From Vibrio sp. 05-20-BW147 (GTDB taxonomy: Bacteria > Pseudomonadota > Gammaproteobacteria > Enterobacterales > Vibrionaceae), in NCBI RefSeq assembly GCF_013369385.1, contig NZ_SZTO01000002.1, positions 1 to 64,000 of the forward strand: a stretch of DNA of 64,000 nt, read 5' to 3'. Positions within the stretch are counted from its first letter, which is position 1; every line of letters starts with the position of its first letter. Made by a program: the position numbers and the translations under genes. The notes beneath the pieces were generated by a model, which was not told the origin of the DNA, did not search any database, and saw nothing but the letters and a program-made list of their open reading frames with translations. Positions 55,860-64,000 of the stretch are shown one piece after another.

Positions 55860-58004
55860 TTATTGCTGATCTTGAGTCGCTTGGATTGCAGTTAGAGCGA
55901 TGGTGTAGACGATATCGTCGACTAGCGCGCCACGAGACAGGTCGTTTACCGGCTTGCGCATACCTTGCAGCATTGGACCGATAGAAACAAGGTCTGCTGA
56001 ACGTTGTACCGCTTTGTAAGTCGTGTTACCCGTGTTGAGATCTGGGAATACGAATACAGTCGCCTTACCTGCTACTGGAGAGTTAGGCGCTTTAGACGCT
56101 GCCACGTTTTCCATGATCGCTGCGTCGTACTGCAGAGGACCGTCGATGATCAGATCAGGACGTTTCTCTTGAGCCAGTTTGGTTGCTTCACGCACTTTAT
56201 CAACGTCTGCACCCTTACCAGATTCACCAGTCGAGTAAGAGATCATTGCTACGCGTGGGTCGATACCAAAGGCTGCTGCAGAATCCGCAGATTGAATCGC
56301 GATTTCTGCAAGCTGTTCAGCAGTTGGGTCTGGGTTGATCGCACAGTCACCGTAAACCAGTACTTGATCAGGCAGAAGCATGAAGAATACAGAAGATACG
56401 ATAGACGCATTTGGTGCAGTCTTGATGATTTGGAACGGAGGAACGATGGTGTTTGCCGTCGTGTGGACCGCGCCAGATACGAGACCGTCAACTTCGTTGT
56501 TCTCAAGCATCATAGTGCCTAGGAACACAGAATCTTGCAGCTTCTCACGAGCGACAACTTCCGTCATGCCTTTCGAGCCACGTAGCTCAACAAGACGAGC
56601 AACGTAGTTTTCGCGAATCGCGTCTGCATCGATGATCTTAACGCCAGCGCCCAGTTCAACACCTTGTTGTGCTGCCACGCGCTTGATCTCTTCAGGGTTA
56701 CCTAACAGCACACATTCTGCGATACCGCGTTCAGCACAGATCGCTGCCGCTTTCACAGTACGTGGCTCGTCACCTTCAGGAAGAACGATGCGTTTACCCG
56801 CTTTACGAGCAAGCTCAGTCAACTGGTAACGGAATGCTGGAGGACTTAGACGACGAGAACGCTCAGTACCTTCCGTCATTGACTCAATCCAGTTGCCATC
56901 GATGTGACCCGCAACGTGGTCGTTGATGAACTCGATACGCTCTTTATCGTCGGCAGGTACTTCTAGGCTGAAGCTCTGTAGATTGAGCGAAGTCTGCCAA
57001 GTGTTACCTTGTGCTTTGAAAATAGGAAGACCAGTTTCAAACGCTGGCTTACATAGGTTTTCGATCTCTTTAGGAATATCGTAACCGCCAGTTAGCAGTA
57101 CTGCACCGATTTCCACGCCGTTCATTGCCGCTAGAGAAGCCGCAACGATAACGTCTGGACGATCTGCTGAAGTCACCAGCAGTGAGCCTGGCTTGAAGTG
57201 CTCAATCATGTGTGGCAGAGAACGTGCACAGAAGGTGATGCTCTTAATACGACGAGTGTTGATGTCGCCTTCGTTGATCACTTCTGCTTTCAGGTGTTTC
57301 GCCATATCGATTGCGCGAGTTGCAATCAGGTTGATGCTCCATGGCACACAACCTAGAACGCGAATTGGGCTAGAGTTGAAGATCTGCATCACTTCTAGCT
57401 GGTTTTGTTTCGCGCTGTCTGCGTCATCGAAGATCTCTGATAGATCAGGACGCGTACGGCCTGCTTCATCAACTGGCGCGTTTAGCTTGTTGATGATAAC
57501 ACCAGAGATGTTTTTGTTTTTCGTGCCACCGAAGTTTGAACAAGCCACTTCGATACGCTCTTTTAGCTGTGCTGGGTTGTCAGTGCCTGGGGTCGCCACG
57601 AGAACAATTTCAGCACCAAGTGTTGCTGCGATTTCCGCGTTCACCTGGTTAGCAAATGGGTGCTTACGAGTAGGAACAAGACCTTCGATTAGCGTAACGT
57701 CTGCATCTTTGTTAATTTGGTTGTAACGTTCTACAACCGTTTCTAGCAGTTCGTCCATGTTGTCGTTACCGATGAGGCTTTCAGCAACAGACATTAACAA
57801 TGGCTCGCCAATCTTCATACCTACGTTGGTACGAACGATGGTAGTGGTAAGATCTGGCAGATCACCGCCACTACGTGGTTGTGCGATAGGCTTGTAGAAA
57901 GAAACTTTAACACCTTTGCGCTCCATGGCGCGAAGGATACCCATGCTTACGCTAGTAAGACCAACACCAGCACTCGCAGGGATAAGCATAATAGTACGGG
58001 ACAT
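55860..58004 (-). CDS. pta: Phosphate acetyltransferase
   Basis: The 714-residue protein equals the E. coli Pta length. It has an N-terminal P-loop-like regulatory domain (about 1-230), a DRTGG-type middle part and a C-terminal transferase (about 390-714). It interconverts acetyl-CoA and acetyl phosphate. With ackA it forms the acetate overflow/utilisation pathway. It is the second gene after ackA on the minus strand. Confidence 0.97.
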   Translation of the reverse strand: MSRTIMLIPASAGVGLTSVSMGILRAMERKGVKVSFYKPIAQPRSGGDLPDLTTTIVRTNVGMKIGEPLLMSVAESLIGNDNMDELLETVVERYNQINKDADVTLIEGLVPTRKHPFANQVNAEIAATLGAEIVLVATPGTDNPAQLKERIEVACSNFGGTKNKNISGVIINKLNAPVDEAGRTRPDLSEIFDDADSAKQNQLEVMQIFNSSPIRVLGCVPWSINLIATRAIDMAKHLKAEVINEGDINTRRIKSITFCARSLPHMIEHFKPGSLLVTSADRPDVIVAASLAAMNGVEIGAVLLTGGYDIPKEIENLCKPAFETGLPIFKAQGNTWQTSLNLQSFSLEVPADDKERIEFINDHVAGHIDGNWIESMTEGTERSRRLSPPAFRYQLTELARKAGKRIVLPEGDEPRTVKAAAICAERGIAECVLLGNPEEIKRVAAQQGVELGAGVKIIDADAIRENYVARLVELRGSKGMTEVVAREKLQDSVFLGTMMLENNEVDGLVSGAVHTTANTIVPPFQIIKTAPNASIVSSVFFMLLPDQVLVYGDCAINPDPTAEQLAEIAIQSADSAAAFGIDPRVAMISYSTGESGKGADVDKVREATKLAQEKRPDLIIDGPLQYDAAIMENVAASKAPNSPVAGKATVFVFPDLNTGNTTYKAVQRSADLVSIGPMLQGMRKPVNDLSRGALVDDIVYTIALTAIQATQDQQ

Positions 58005-58094
58005 CAGAGAAAGTACCTTTAACTATTGGGGGATTTAAAGCTTTACTGCTTATGGTTTGGCGGACCAAACAATAGGAGTGAAGCCCCAGATTCT

Positions 58095-58134
58095 TTATCA
58101 AAAAGAAATCTGGCTAGCCCGAAGGCTAGCCAGA
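58095..58134 (-). terminator. Hairpin between ackA and pta (partial terminator)
   Basis: On the minus strand CTGGCTAGCC and GGCTAGCCAG form a perfect 10-bp stem with a TTCG loop. It is followed by ATTTCTTTTTGAT. It probably partly ends the ackA transcript, so pta may be lower or have its own promoter. Confidence 0.7.
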
Positions 58135-58142
58135 GAAGTCAA

Positions 58143-59339
58143 TTAAAGACCTGCTAGGCGAGCAGTGTCTTCTGCAATAACAAGCTCTTCGTTAGTCGAG
58201 ATAACCATTGCTGGGATACGGCTGTTTGCTGTTGTGATAACGCCTTCGCCGCCGAAACGTGCTTTTAGGTTTGCTTCGCTGTCCACTTCGATACCGAAGA
58301 TGCCTAGGCGGTTAAGAACCATTTCACGGATTGGTGCAGAGTTTTCACCGATACCACCAGTGAAAGTGATTGCGTCTAGACGACCTTCTAGAGTGGCAGT
58401 GTAACCAGCAACGTATTTCGCTAGGCGGTGGCAGAATACGTCCATCGCACGAGTTGCTTCTTCTTTTTGACCGTAGTTGTCTTCAACGAAACGGCAGTCA
58501 GAAGTCACTTCAGTTAGACCAGCAAGACCAGACTCTTTGGTTAGCATCGTGTTGATTTTCTCAACAGAGTAGCCAAGCGCATCGTGTAGGTGGAAGATGA
58601 TCGCAGGATCGATGTCACCACAACGAGTACCCATTACTAGACCTTCAAGTGGGGTTAGACCCATTGAAGTATCAACAGATTTGCCGTTTTTCACTGCACA
58701 AACAGATGCACCGTTACCTAGGTGACAGTTGATGATGTTTACTTCTTCAACTGGCTTGTTTAGTAGGTTTGCAACTTCACGCGTGATGAATAGGTGCGAA
58801 GTGCCGTGCATGCCGTAACGACGGATGCCGTGCTCTTTGTATAGGTTGTATGGAAGTGCGTATAGGTACGCTTCTTCTGGCATTGTTTGGTGGAAAGCGG
58901 TGTCAAACACAGCAACGTTTTTCAGTGCAGGGAAAGACTTTTGAGCGGCTTTGATACCAATGATGTGCGCAGGGTTGTGAAGAGGAGCAAGCGTTGCACA
59001 ATCTTCAATACCTTTAAGAACTTCGTCAGTGATTAGAGCTGATTGAGTGAACTGCTCACCACCGTGTACGACGCGGTGACCGATTGCAGCTAGGTTTTCA
59101 GAAAGCTCTGGCTTAGAAGCAAGAATAGTTTCTACCATGAACGCTAGTGCTTCTTCGTGTGCTGCACCGTTACCTAGTTGAGCTTCGTGCTTACCATCAA
59201 GTTTCCACTTGATGCGAGCTTCAGGAAGGTGAAGACATTCAGCAAGACCTGAAAGATGCTCTGCACCATTCTCGGCATCAACAACAGCAAATTTAAGAGA
59301 AGAACTACCGCAGTTTAAAACTAAAACTAGCTTAGACAT
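58143..59339 (-). CDS. ackA: Acetate kinase
   Basis: The 398-residue enzyme begins with [15 protein letters not shown], the nucleotide-binding signature. It also has HLGNGASV and FTGGIGENS. It makes ATP and acetate from acetyl phosphate and ADP. It forms an operon with pta downstream and is divergent from yfbV, the gammaproteobacterial arrangement. Confidence 0.97.
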   Translation of the reverse strand: MSKLVLVLNCGSSSLKFAVVDAENGAEHLSGLAECLHLPEARIKWKLDGKHEAQLGNGAAHEEALAFMVETILASKPELSENLAAIGHRVVHGGEQFTQSALITDEVLKGIEDCATLAPLHNPAHIIGIKAAQKSFPALKNVAVFDTAFHQTMPEEAYLYALPYNLYKEHGIRRYGMHGTSHLFITREVANLLNKPVEEVNIINCHLGNGASVCAVKNGKSVDTSMGLTPLEGLVMGTRCGDIDPAIIFHLHDALGYSVEKINTMLTKESGLAGLTEVTSDCRFVEDNYGQKEEATRAMDVFCHRLAKYVAGYTATLEGRLDAITFTGGIGENSAPIREMVLNRLGIFGIEVDSEANLKARFGGEGVITTANSRIPAMVISTNEELVIAEDTARLAGL

Positions 59340-59682
59340 GTGTGACTACCTGTTATTCGTCTGATATAAGATCAGTTAAGGATGAAAAATCATTCACAAG
59401 AATAGACGATGCAACCAAAGCTGCGCACTAATCTTGGTCAAAAAACTTTCAATTTCCGTATTTTTGAGAAAGTGGTGATTCGTATCACCACTAGCGCTAT
59501 CCATTGCAGAGGCTCTTCAAAGTTGCTTAATTTGTAAATAACGGCAACAATGAGATTGAGGGTTCGCGAAGGATAGCGATAATGGGCAATGATAACAAAA
59601 AAAATTTGAAAGAATATTAACTTTCATCAATTTTTTGCGTTTTCAGTTGAAGTCTTCAACTAATTTTTAGTGAGAGAGCAGT
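59340..59682. promoter_or_regulatory. ackA / yfbV divergent region
   Basis: This 343-base AT-rich gap has no ORF. It holds a 9-bp hairpin AGTGGTGAT-TCGT-ATCACCACT (59471-59492) and a 17-base palindrome AGTTGAAG-T-CTTCAACT (59645-59661) just before yfbV. Regulators cannot be named from the sequence. Confidence 0.55.
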
Positions 59683-60135
59683 ATGAACAATAAAGTCGGA
59701 CTTGCCCACAGTCTGAGAGATGGGCAAAAGTACATGGATACTTGGCCGATGCGCAAAGAGCTGAGCGCCATCTTTCCTGAGCAACGCATTATCAAAGCAA
59801 CGCGTTTTGGCATTAAAGTGATGCCAGCGATAGCAGCCATCAGCGTCCTGACTCAAATGGCGTTCAACAATTATCAAGCACTGCCTCAAGCGATTGTCAT
59901 GGCTTTATTTGCACTGAGTTTGCCTTTGCAAGGAATGTGGTGGTTAGGCCATCGCTCCAACACTCTATTGCCGCCCGCGCTGGCCACTTGGTATCGAGAG
60001 TTGCATCAGAAAATCGTCGAAAGTGGTTTGGCACTAGAACCGCTTAAATCCCGCCCTCGTTACAAAGAGTTGGCGCATACCTTAAACCGCGCTTTCCGTC
60101 ACTTAGATAAATCTGCACTCGAGCGTTGGTTCTAA
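59683..60135 (+). CDS. yfbV: DUF412 membrane protein YfbV
   Basis: The 150-residue protein has two central membrane helices (about 43-62 and 66-85, [24 protein letters not shown]). The N-terminal [18 protein letters not shown] is the family mark. Its position beside ackA is the same as in E. coli. Its function is unknown, although a role in chromosome organisation (with MatP-related Ter macrodomain insulation) has been reported for E. coli YfbV. Confidence 0.93.
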   Translation: MNNKVGLAHSLRDGQKYMDTWPMRKELSAIFPEQRIIKATRFGIKVMPAIAAISVLTQMAFNNYQALPQAIVMALFALSLPLQGMWWLGHRSNTLLPPALATWYRELHQKIVESGLALEPLKSRPRYKELAHTLNRAFRHLDKSALERWF

Positions 60136-60161
60136 GTTTCCACTGGTTCAAAAAGATCGTT

Positions 60162-60195
60162 AACGGGCAGCCAATCGGGTTGCCCGTTTTGTTTT
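60162..60195 (+). terminator. Intrinsic terminator of yfbV
   Basis: The 11-bp stem AACGGGCAGCC/GGTTGCCCGTT (one G-T pair) with an AATCG loop is followed by TTGTTTTT. Confidence 0.9.
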
Positions 60196-60398
60196 TATCT
60201 GCTGAGTGACCGTCATTTATCTCTCACTTTGTTGTGTTTCTGTTAAATCCTGCTTTCCTAATCGAGAAGTTGCTGGTAATAATGTCACTCAGATGTACAA
60301 AAAGTGCACAAAAATAATTGCTTAACCTTGCTCGTCTAGAGTGGAGGTTTCGTGATACCACACAACATCCCAACCTATGCTGAATTCAAGGAGTCAAG

Positions 60399-61364
60399 AT
60401 GAAAGCAGGAAAACTGATCGCCACGGCTGTTCTTGCCGGTGCTGCTTTAATTTCTTCCCATTCTGTGATGGCAAAAACTGCCAAAGTTGCCGTTTCACAA
60501 ATCGTTGAACACCCGGCACTTGATGCCACACGACAAGGCCTTTTAGATGGACTAAAAGCAAAAGGGTATGTCGAAGGCAAAAACCTCGAGTTTGATTACA
60601 AAACAGCGCAAGGCAATCCAGCGATTGCGGTGCAAATTGCTCGTCAGTTTGTGGGGGAAAACCCGGATGTCTTAGTTGGCATCGCAACCCCGACGGCTCA
60701 AGCATTGGTCTCGGCCACGCGCTCTATTCCAGTTGTATTTACTGCCGTTACTGACCCGGTTGGCGCAAAACTGGTGAAATCCATGGAGCAACCGGGGAAA
60801 AACGTCACTGGTCTTTCCGATCTTTCACCGGTATCTCAGCACGTCGACCTTATTAAAGAACTATTGCCTAATGCCAAAGCGATTGGTGTGGTGTACAACC
60901 CAGGCGAAGCAAATGCGGTTACCTTGGTTGAGCTATTGAAAAAAAGCGCCGCTGAAAAAGGCCTAAAAGTGGTGGAATCGACAGCGCTAAAAAGTGCTGA
61001 TGTGCAATCTGCGACTCAAGCGATCGCTGCAAAATCTGACGTGATTTACGCCCCAACGGATAACACCGTTGCCAGTGCGATTGAAGGGATGATTGTCGCG
61101 GCGAATCAAGCGAAAAAACCGGTATTTGGTGGTGCGACTTCTTATGTTGAGAAAGGGGCGATAGCAGGCTTAGGCTTCGATTACTATCAAGTTGGCGTGC
61201 AAACGGCGGATTACGTTGCTGCGATCTTGGAAGGTCAAGAACCAGGTAAGCTCGACGTGAAAGTGGCTACGGGATCCGATCTTGTAGTGAATCAGGGCAC
61301 GGCAGAAAAACTAGGCATTACTATTCCAGCCTCTGTGCTTTCTCGAGCCACAGACGTCAAATAA
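60399..61364 (+). CDS. ABC importer substrate-binding protein (TrpX-like)
   Basis: The 321-residue periplasmic protein has a signal peptide (ATAVLAGAALISSHSVMA) and the ABC_sub_bind fold (VAVSQIVEHPALDATRQGL; DVLVGIATPTAQALV). Related proteins bind tryptophan or tyrosine, so an aromatic amino acid is a reasonable guess but not shown here. It is first of a three-gene operon; AAGGAGTCAAG precedes ATG 60399. Confidence 0.9.
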   Translation: MKAGKLIATAVLAGAALISSHSVMAKTAKVAVSQIVEHPALDATRQGLLDGLKAKGYVEGKNLEFDYKTAQGNPAIAVQIARQFVGENPDVLVGIATPTAQALVSATRSIPVVFTAVTDPVGAKLVKSMEQPGKNVTGLSDLSPVSQHVDLIKELLPNAKAIGVVYNPGEANAVTLVELLKKSAAEKGLKVVESTALKSADVQSATQAIAAKSDVIYAPTDNTVASAIEGMIVAANQAKKPVFGGATSYVEKGAIAGLGFDYYQVGVQTADYVAAILEGQEPGKLDVKVATGSDLVVNQGTAEKLGITIPASVLSRATDVK

Positions 61365-61374
61365 AATCCTATCT

Positions 61375-61400
61375 AGGGCCGACGGAGATTCGGCCTTTTG
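61375..61400 (+). terminator. Hairpin after the substrate-binding gene (attenuator)
   Basis: GGCCGA (61377-61382) and TCGGCC (61390-61395), extended by two weaker pairs, are followed by TTTTG. It sits between the binding-protein gene and the permease gene and would lower permease expression relative to the binding protein, a common pattern in ABC operons. Confidence 0.7.
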
Positions 61401-61424
61401 TTAGAGCAGAATAAAGGAGTTGCT

Positions 61425-62357
61425 ATGTCTGCTTTTGCGTTTTTCGGTGCGCTAGAAATTGGCTTACTTTACGGCTTAGTCGCCTTGGGGGTGTACTTAA
61501 CCTTTAGGGTTCTCGACTTTCCGGATTTGAGTGTCGATGGCAGTTTCCCGATGGGTGCTGCAGTTGCGGCCACCGCCATCGTTGCGGGTGTGAATCCATG
61601 GTTAGCCACCGGGATGGCCATTCTTGCTGGTGCTATGACTGGTTGGGTGACCGCTTTTTTGGCGGTGCGTTGCGGTATTCTTCATCTTTTGGCTTCCATC
61701 CTAACCATGATTGCGGCGTTCTCGATCAACATTCGTATTATGGGGCGACCAAACTTAGCGTTATTGGGGGAAGAGACCATTTTGACCCCATTTGAAAGCT
61801 TGGGTGACCCCATGTTCATCCGTCCACTGGTGGTCGGTATTCTCGTTTTGGTCTCCTCTTGGCTGGTGGTGCGACTGCTCAACAGTGATTTTGGTTTAGG
61901 CTTACGTGCTACAGGCGTTAACGCGCGTATGGTGCGCGCACAAGGTGGTAGTACCTCTTTTTACACCTATTTTGGCCTTGCACTGTCGAATGGCTTTGTT
62001 GGTTTCGCGGGTGCGTTATTTGCGCAAACCAACAGTTTTGCCGATGTGACGTCGGGTGTTGGGACCATAGTAGTGGGTTTGGCTGCAGTGATTCTGGGGC
62101 AAACGTTGATTCCGGGACGAAAAATTTGGGTTGCCGTTGTCGCGGTCATCGTCGGCTCAGTGCTCTACCGTTTGGCGGTGGCCTTTGCGCTAAGTTCTGG
62201 CATGTTTGGTTTGCAAGCGTCGGATCTCAATTTAGTCACCGCAGTGCTGGTTGCCATCGCGTTGATTGCGCCCAAACTAAAAGGCAACATGGTGATAAAA
62301 AAGCCCGTTAACTCAGGGGCGAGTGGTGGCAAACAGAAGTCAGGAGGTGCGCTATGA
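61425..62357 (+). CDS. ABC importer permease (TrpY-like)
   Basis: The 310-residue membrane protein belongs to the branched-chain-type permease family with about eight helices (LGVYLTFRVLDFPDLSVDGSF is characteristic). I chose ATG 61425 (AAAGGAG five bases upstream) over an earlier in-frame start at 61398. It overlaps the ATPase gene by four bases. Confidence 0.9.
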   Translation: MSAFAFFGALEIGLLYGLVALGVYLTFRVLDFPDLSVDGSFPMGAAVAATAIVAGVNPWLATGMAILAGAMTGWVTAFLAVRCGILHLLASILTMIAAFSINIRIMGRPNLALLGEETILTPFESLGDPMFIRPLVVGILVLVSSWLVVRLLNSDFGLGLRATGVNARMVRAQGGSTSFYTYFGLALSNGFVGFAGALFAQTNSFADVTSGVGTIVVGLAAVILGQTLIPGRKIWVAVVAVIVGSVLYRLAVAFALSSGMFGLQASDLNLVTAVLVAIALIAPKLKGNMVIKKPVNSGASGGKQKSGGAL

Positions 62358-63148
62358 TTCGTTTGGAAGATATTCAGGTCACCTTTAATCGAGGCACCAT
62401 TTTAGAAAATCGTGCGCTACGTGGTGTCATGCTCGAAGTACCCGAGCATCAGTTTTTGACGGTGATAGGTTCTAACGGGGCGGGTAAATCGACCTTACTT
62501 GGCGCAGTGACAGGTGAAACGCCTATGGTGGGCGGCAAAGTATTGATCGATGACGTCGATGTGACATCACAAACGGTTGACCAACGAGCCTCTCTTTGTG
62601 CACGGGTGTTCCAAGACCCGCTTGCAGGCACCTGTGGCGCGTTAACCATTGAAGAAAACATGGCGCTCGCGTACATGCGTGGAAAAAAGCGAGGTTGGCA
62701 CTTATCGCTCTCAGCAAAGCGTCGCAAACTGTTCCAAGAGCGGATCAGTATTTTGGGGCTAGGGTTAGAAGATCGTTTGGGTGACAGTATTGGTCTTCTT
62801 TCTGGCGGACAACGTCAGGCAGTAAGCCTTGTGATGGCCACATTGTCAGACAGCAAACTGTTACTGCTTGATGAGCATACAGCAGCACTTGATCCCCGCA
62901 TGGCGGCATTCATCATTGATCTCACCAAACGGATCGTCAGAGAGTTTAACCTGACCGTTATGATGGTGACGCACTCGATGAAAGACGCGTTGGCGTGTGG
63001 CGATCGCACGGTCATGCTGCACCAAGGTGAAATTGTGCTGGATGTCGCTGGTGAGCAGCGAGAGGGGATGCAGGTGAAAGATCTCCTCGAGATGTTCTCT
63101 AAAGTGCGTGGCGAAGAGTTGGCCGACGATAGCTTGTTGCTCAATTAG
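62354..63148 (+). CDS. ABC importer ATPase (TrpZ-like)
   Basis: The 264-residue ATPase has Walker A GSNGAGKST, the ABC signature LSGGQRQ, Walker B LLLDEHTAALD and the switch histidine in VTHSMKD. It powers the importer encoded upstream. Its ATG overlaps the permease stop codon. Confidence 0.95.
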   Translation: MIRLEDIQVTFNRGTILENRALRGVMLEVPEHQFLTVIGSNGAGKSTLLGAVTGETPMVGGKVLIDDVDVTSQTVDQRASLCARVFQDPLAGTCGALTIEENMALAYMRGKKRGWHLSLSAKRRKLFQERISILGLGLEDRLGDSIGLLSGGQRQAVSLVMATLSDSKLLLLDEHTAALDPRMAAFIIDLTKRIVREFNLTVMMVTHSMKDALACGDRTVMLHQGEIVLDVAGEQREGMQVKDLLEMFSKVRGEELADDSLLLN

Positions 63149-63190
63149 TTTTTATCTACGCCCTACGCGTCCTCCTACCGATAGTGATCT

Positions 63191-63228
63191 CCCCTTGAAA
63201 AATAACGTGATTTTTATTTCTCAAGGGG
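63191..63228. repeat. Inverted repeat downstream of the ABC operon
   Basis: CCCCTTGA (63191-63198) and TCAAGGGG (63221-63228) are inverted around AT-rich DNA that itself has partly complementary A- and T-runs. It lacks a T-run after the stem, so it is not a standard terminator. Confidence 0.5.
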
Positions 63229-63290
63229 GGATGTTGCCCAGCGCTGTGCTTTTAGAATGGTATGAAATACCGATTAAAAGAGTACTCCCA

Positions 63291-64000
63291 ATGACCCTAC
63301 CTTTTCTTTTTCATGCGCAAACGCCGGATTATTTCCGCGTTGAGAATCAAATCGCTCACGTTACCTTGAGAACTAAGCCTGAAGGAATTCAAGCCATCTA
63401 CCTGCGGCACGAGCCTGACAATGAAGAGTACTTAGTAGAAATGCAGCGAGTCTCTAAGTTAGGGGAACTCGATGGCTGGCAAGCGTCATTCCCTTTGAAT
63501 AAAGACCGAGAGATCACCCAGTATGTTTTCAAAGTGATCACAGAAGGTGCCACCGTCTGGTTAGACGCTCGTGGCGTACAGAAACGGATGCCAGGCAGCG
63601 AGTACCATTTCAAATACAACCAATCTCATCAGCCGCCAGAGTGGGTGAGTGAGCAGATTTTCTACCAAATTTTCCCTGATCGCTTCTGTAATGGTAACCC
63701 AGAGATCAGCGTTAGAAGTGGCGAATATTCGGTAAAAAATGGCACACGTCCTGTGGTCGCAAAAGAGTGGGGAGTAGCCGTTGATAAACACAATGGCTAT
63801 GGGGGTTGTGAGTTTTATGGCGGGGATTTGGCTGGCATTCGCAGCAAACTGGATTACCTGCAAACCTTAGGCGTGACAGCGCTCTATCTCAATCCAATTT
63901 TTTCGGCGCCAAGCAATCACAAATACGACACCACCGATTACTTAACCATTGATCCGCATTTGGGAAGCAACCAAGAGTTTGCAGAGTTGAGCGAAGCGCT
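63291..64000 (+). CDS. malZ: Maltodextrin glucosidase (5' part, cut by the window end)
   Basis: The first 236 codons of a GH13 enzyme are present, starting at ATG 63291. An N-terminal beta domain (about 1-115) is followed by the family signature FYQIFPDRFCNG near residue 125, FYGGDLAGIRSKLDYL and LYLNPIFSAPSNHKYDTTDY, a typical MalZ beginning. It would release glucose from maltodextrins. The frame is open at the right edge, and the catalytic residues lie outside the window. Confidence 0.9.
   Translation, partial: MTLPFLFHAQTPDYFRVENQIAHVTLRTKPEGIQAIYLRHEPDNEEYLVEMQRVSKLGELDGWQASFPLNKDREITQYVFKVITEGATVWLDARGVQKRMPGSEYHFKYNQSHQPPEWVSEQIFYQIFPDRFCNGNPEISVRSGEYSVKNGTRPVVAKEWGVAVDKHNGYGGCEFYGGDLAGIRSKLDYLQTLGVTALYLNPIFSAPSNHKYDTTDYLTIDPHLGSNQEFAELSEA

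Noticed and set aside
56004..57726. Plus-strand frames of 172 and 177 codons opposite pta
   Set aside because: They lie antisense to a well-conserved gene and have no family features.
60200..60398. T-box or trp-type attenuator before the TrpX-like gene
   Set aside because: No T-box core, no tryptophan-rich leader peptide and no terminator hairpin close to the start.
63191..63228. Terminator of the ABC operon
   Set aside because: The inverted repeat is followed by G-rich sequence, not a T-run.
1..64000. Mobile elements, prophage, CRISPR array or defence island
   Set aside because: No transposase, integrase, phage structural gene, direct-repeat array or restriction system was found; the gene content is housekeeping plus signalling.

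Overview
The window is a contiguous piece of chromosome from a gammaproteobacterium of the genus Vibrio. The evidence is a norspermidine-type polyamine operon (diaminobutyrate aminotransferase/decarboxylase fusion, carboxynorspermidine dehydrogenase and decarboxylase), an nrdA-nrdB-yfaE / ubiG / gyrA block, ackA-pta-yfbV, metR/metE, and a high density of cyclic-di-GMP and chemosensory genes. The species cannot be fixed from sequence alone. Coding density is high. I saw no insertion sequence, phage gene, CRISPR array or obvious genomic island; base composition looks even throughout.

Layout. 1-6 kb: tRNA-Gly(GCC), a long structured leader, then the norspermidine operon. 6-9 kb: a GcvR-like ACT protein and a DUF3943 outer-membrane-type protein on the minus strand, and a CinA-like protein on the plus strand. 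9-14 kb: yfaE, nrdB, nrdA and ubiG on the minus strand, with tandem NrdR boxes and a DnaA box upstream of nrdA. 14-18.5 kb: gyrA, a TPR protein and a small membrane protein. 18.5-25.8 kb: periplasmic nitrite ammonification, with nrfA on the minus strand divergent from nrfBCDE and two thiol-redox haem-ligation genes; the shared intergenic region carries convincing NarP, FNR-like and Fur sites. 25.6-28.6 kb: an unreported 58-aa gene, a SulP transporter and an ACC-deaminase-family PLP enzyme.

28.8-51 kb is a signalling region. It holds a Cache-GGDEF-EAL protein; a ten-gene tightly overlapped chemosensory operon (membrane protein, CheY, STAS protein, CheA, receptor, two CheW, CheR, CheB, EAL protein); a second receptor with a related duplicated sensor; the radical-SAM protein YgiQ; and two tandem EAL-CBS proteins of identical length. 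A chemosensory operon that ends in a c-di-GMP phosphodiesterase and contains a STAS protein, but no CheZ or CheD, is the best candidate here for a poorly described system. It may be a chemosensory pathway that controls c-di-GMP rather than, or as well as, the flagellar motor.

51-64 kb: a multi-TM protein, a DUF4250 protein, metR divergent from metE with MetJ boxes, pta and ackA (minus strand), yfbV, a TrpXYZ-type ABC importer, and the 5' part of malZ, which runs off the right edge. Most transcription units end in clear intrinsic terminators, several of them shared by convergent genes.
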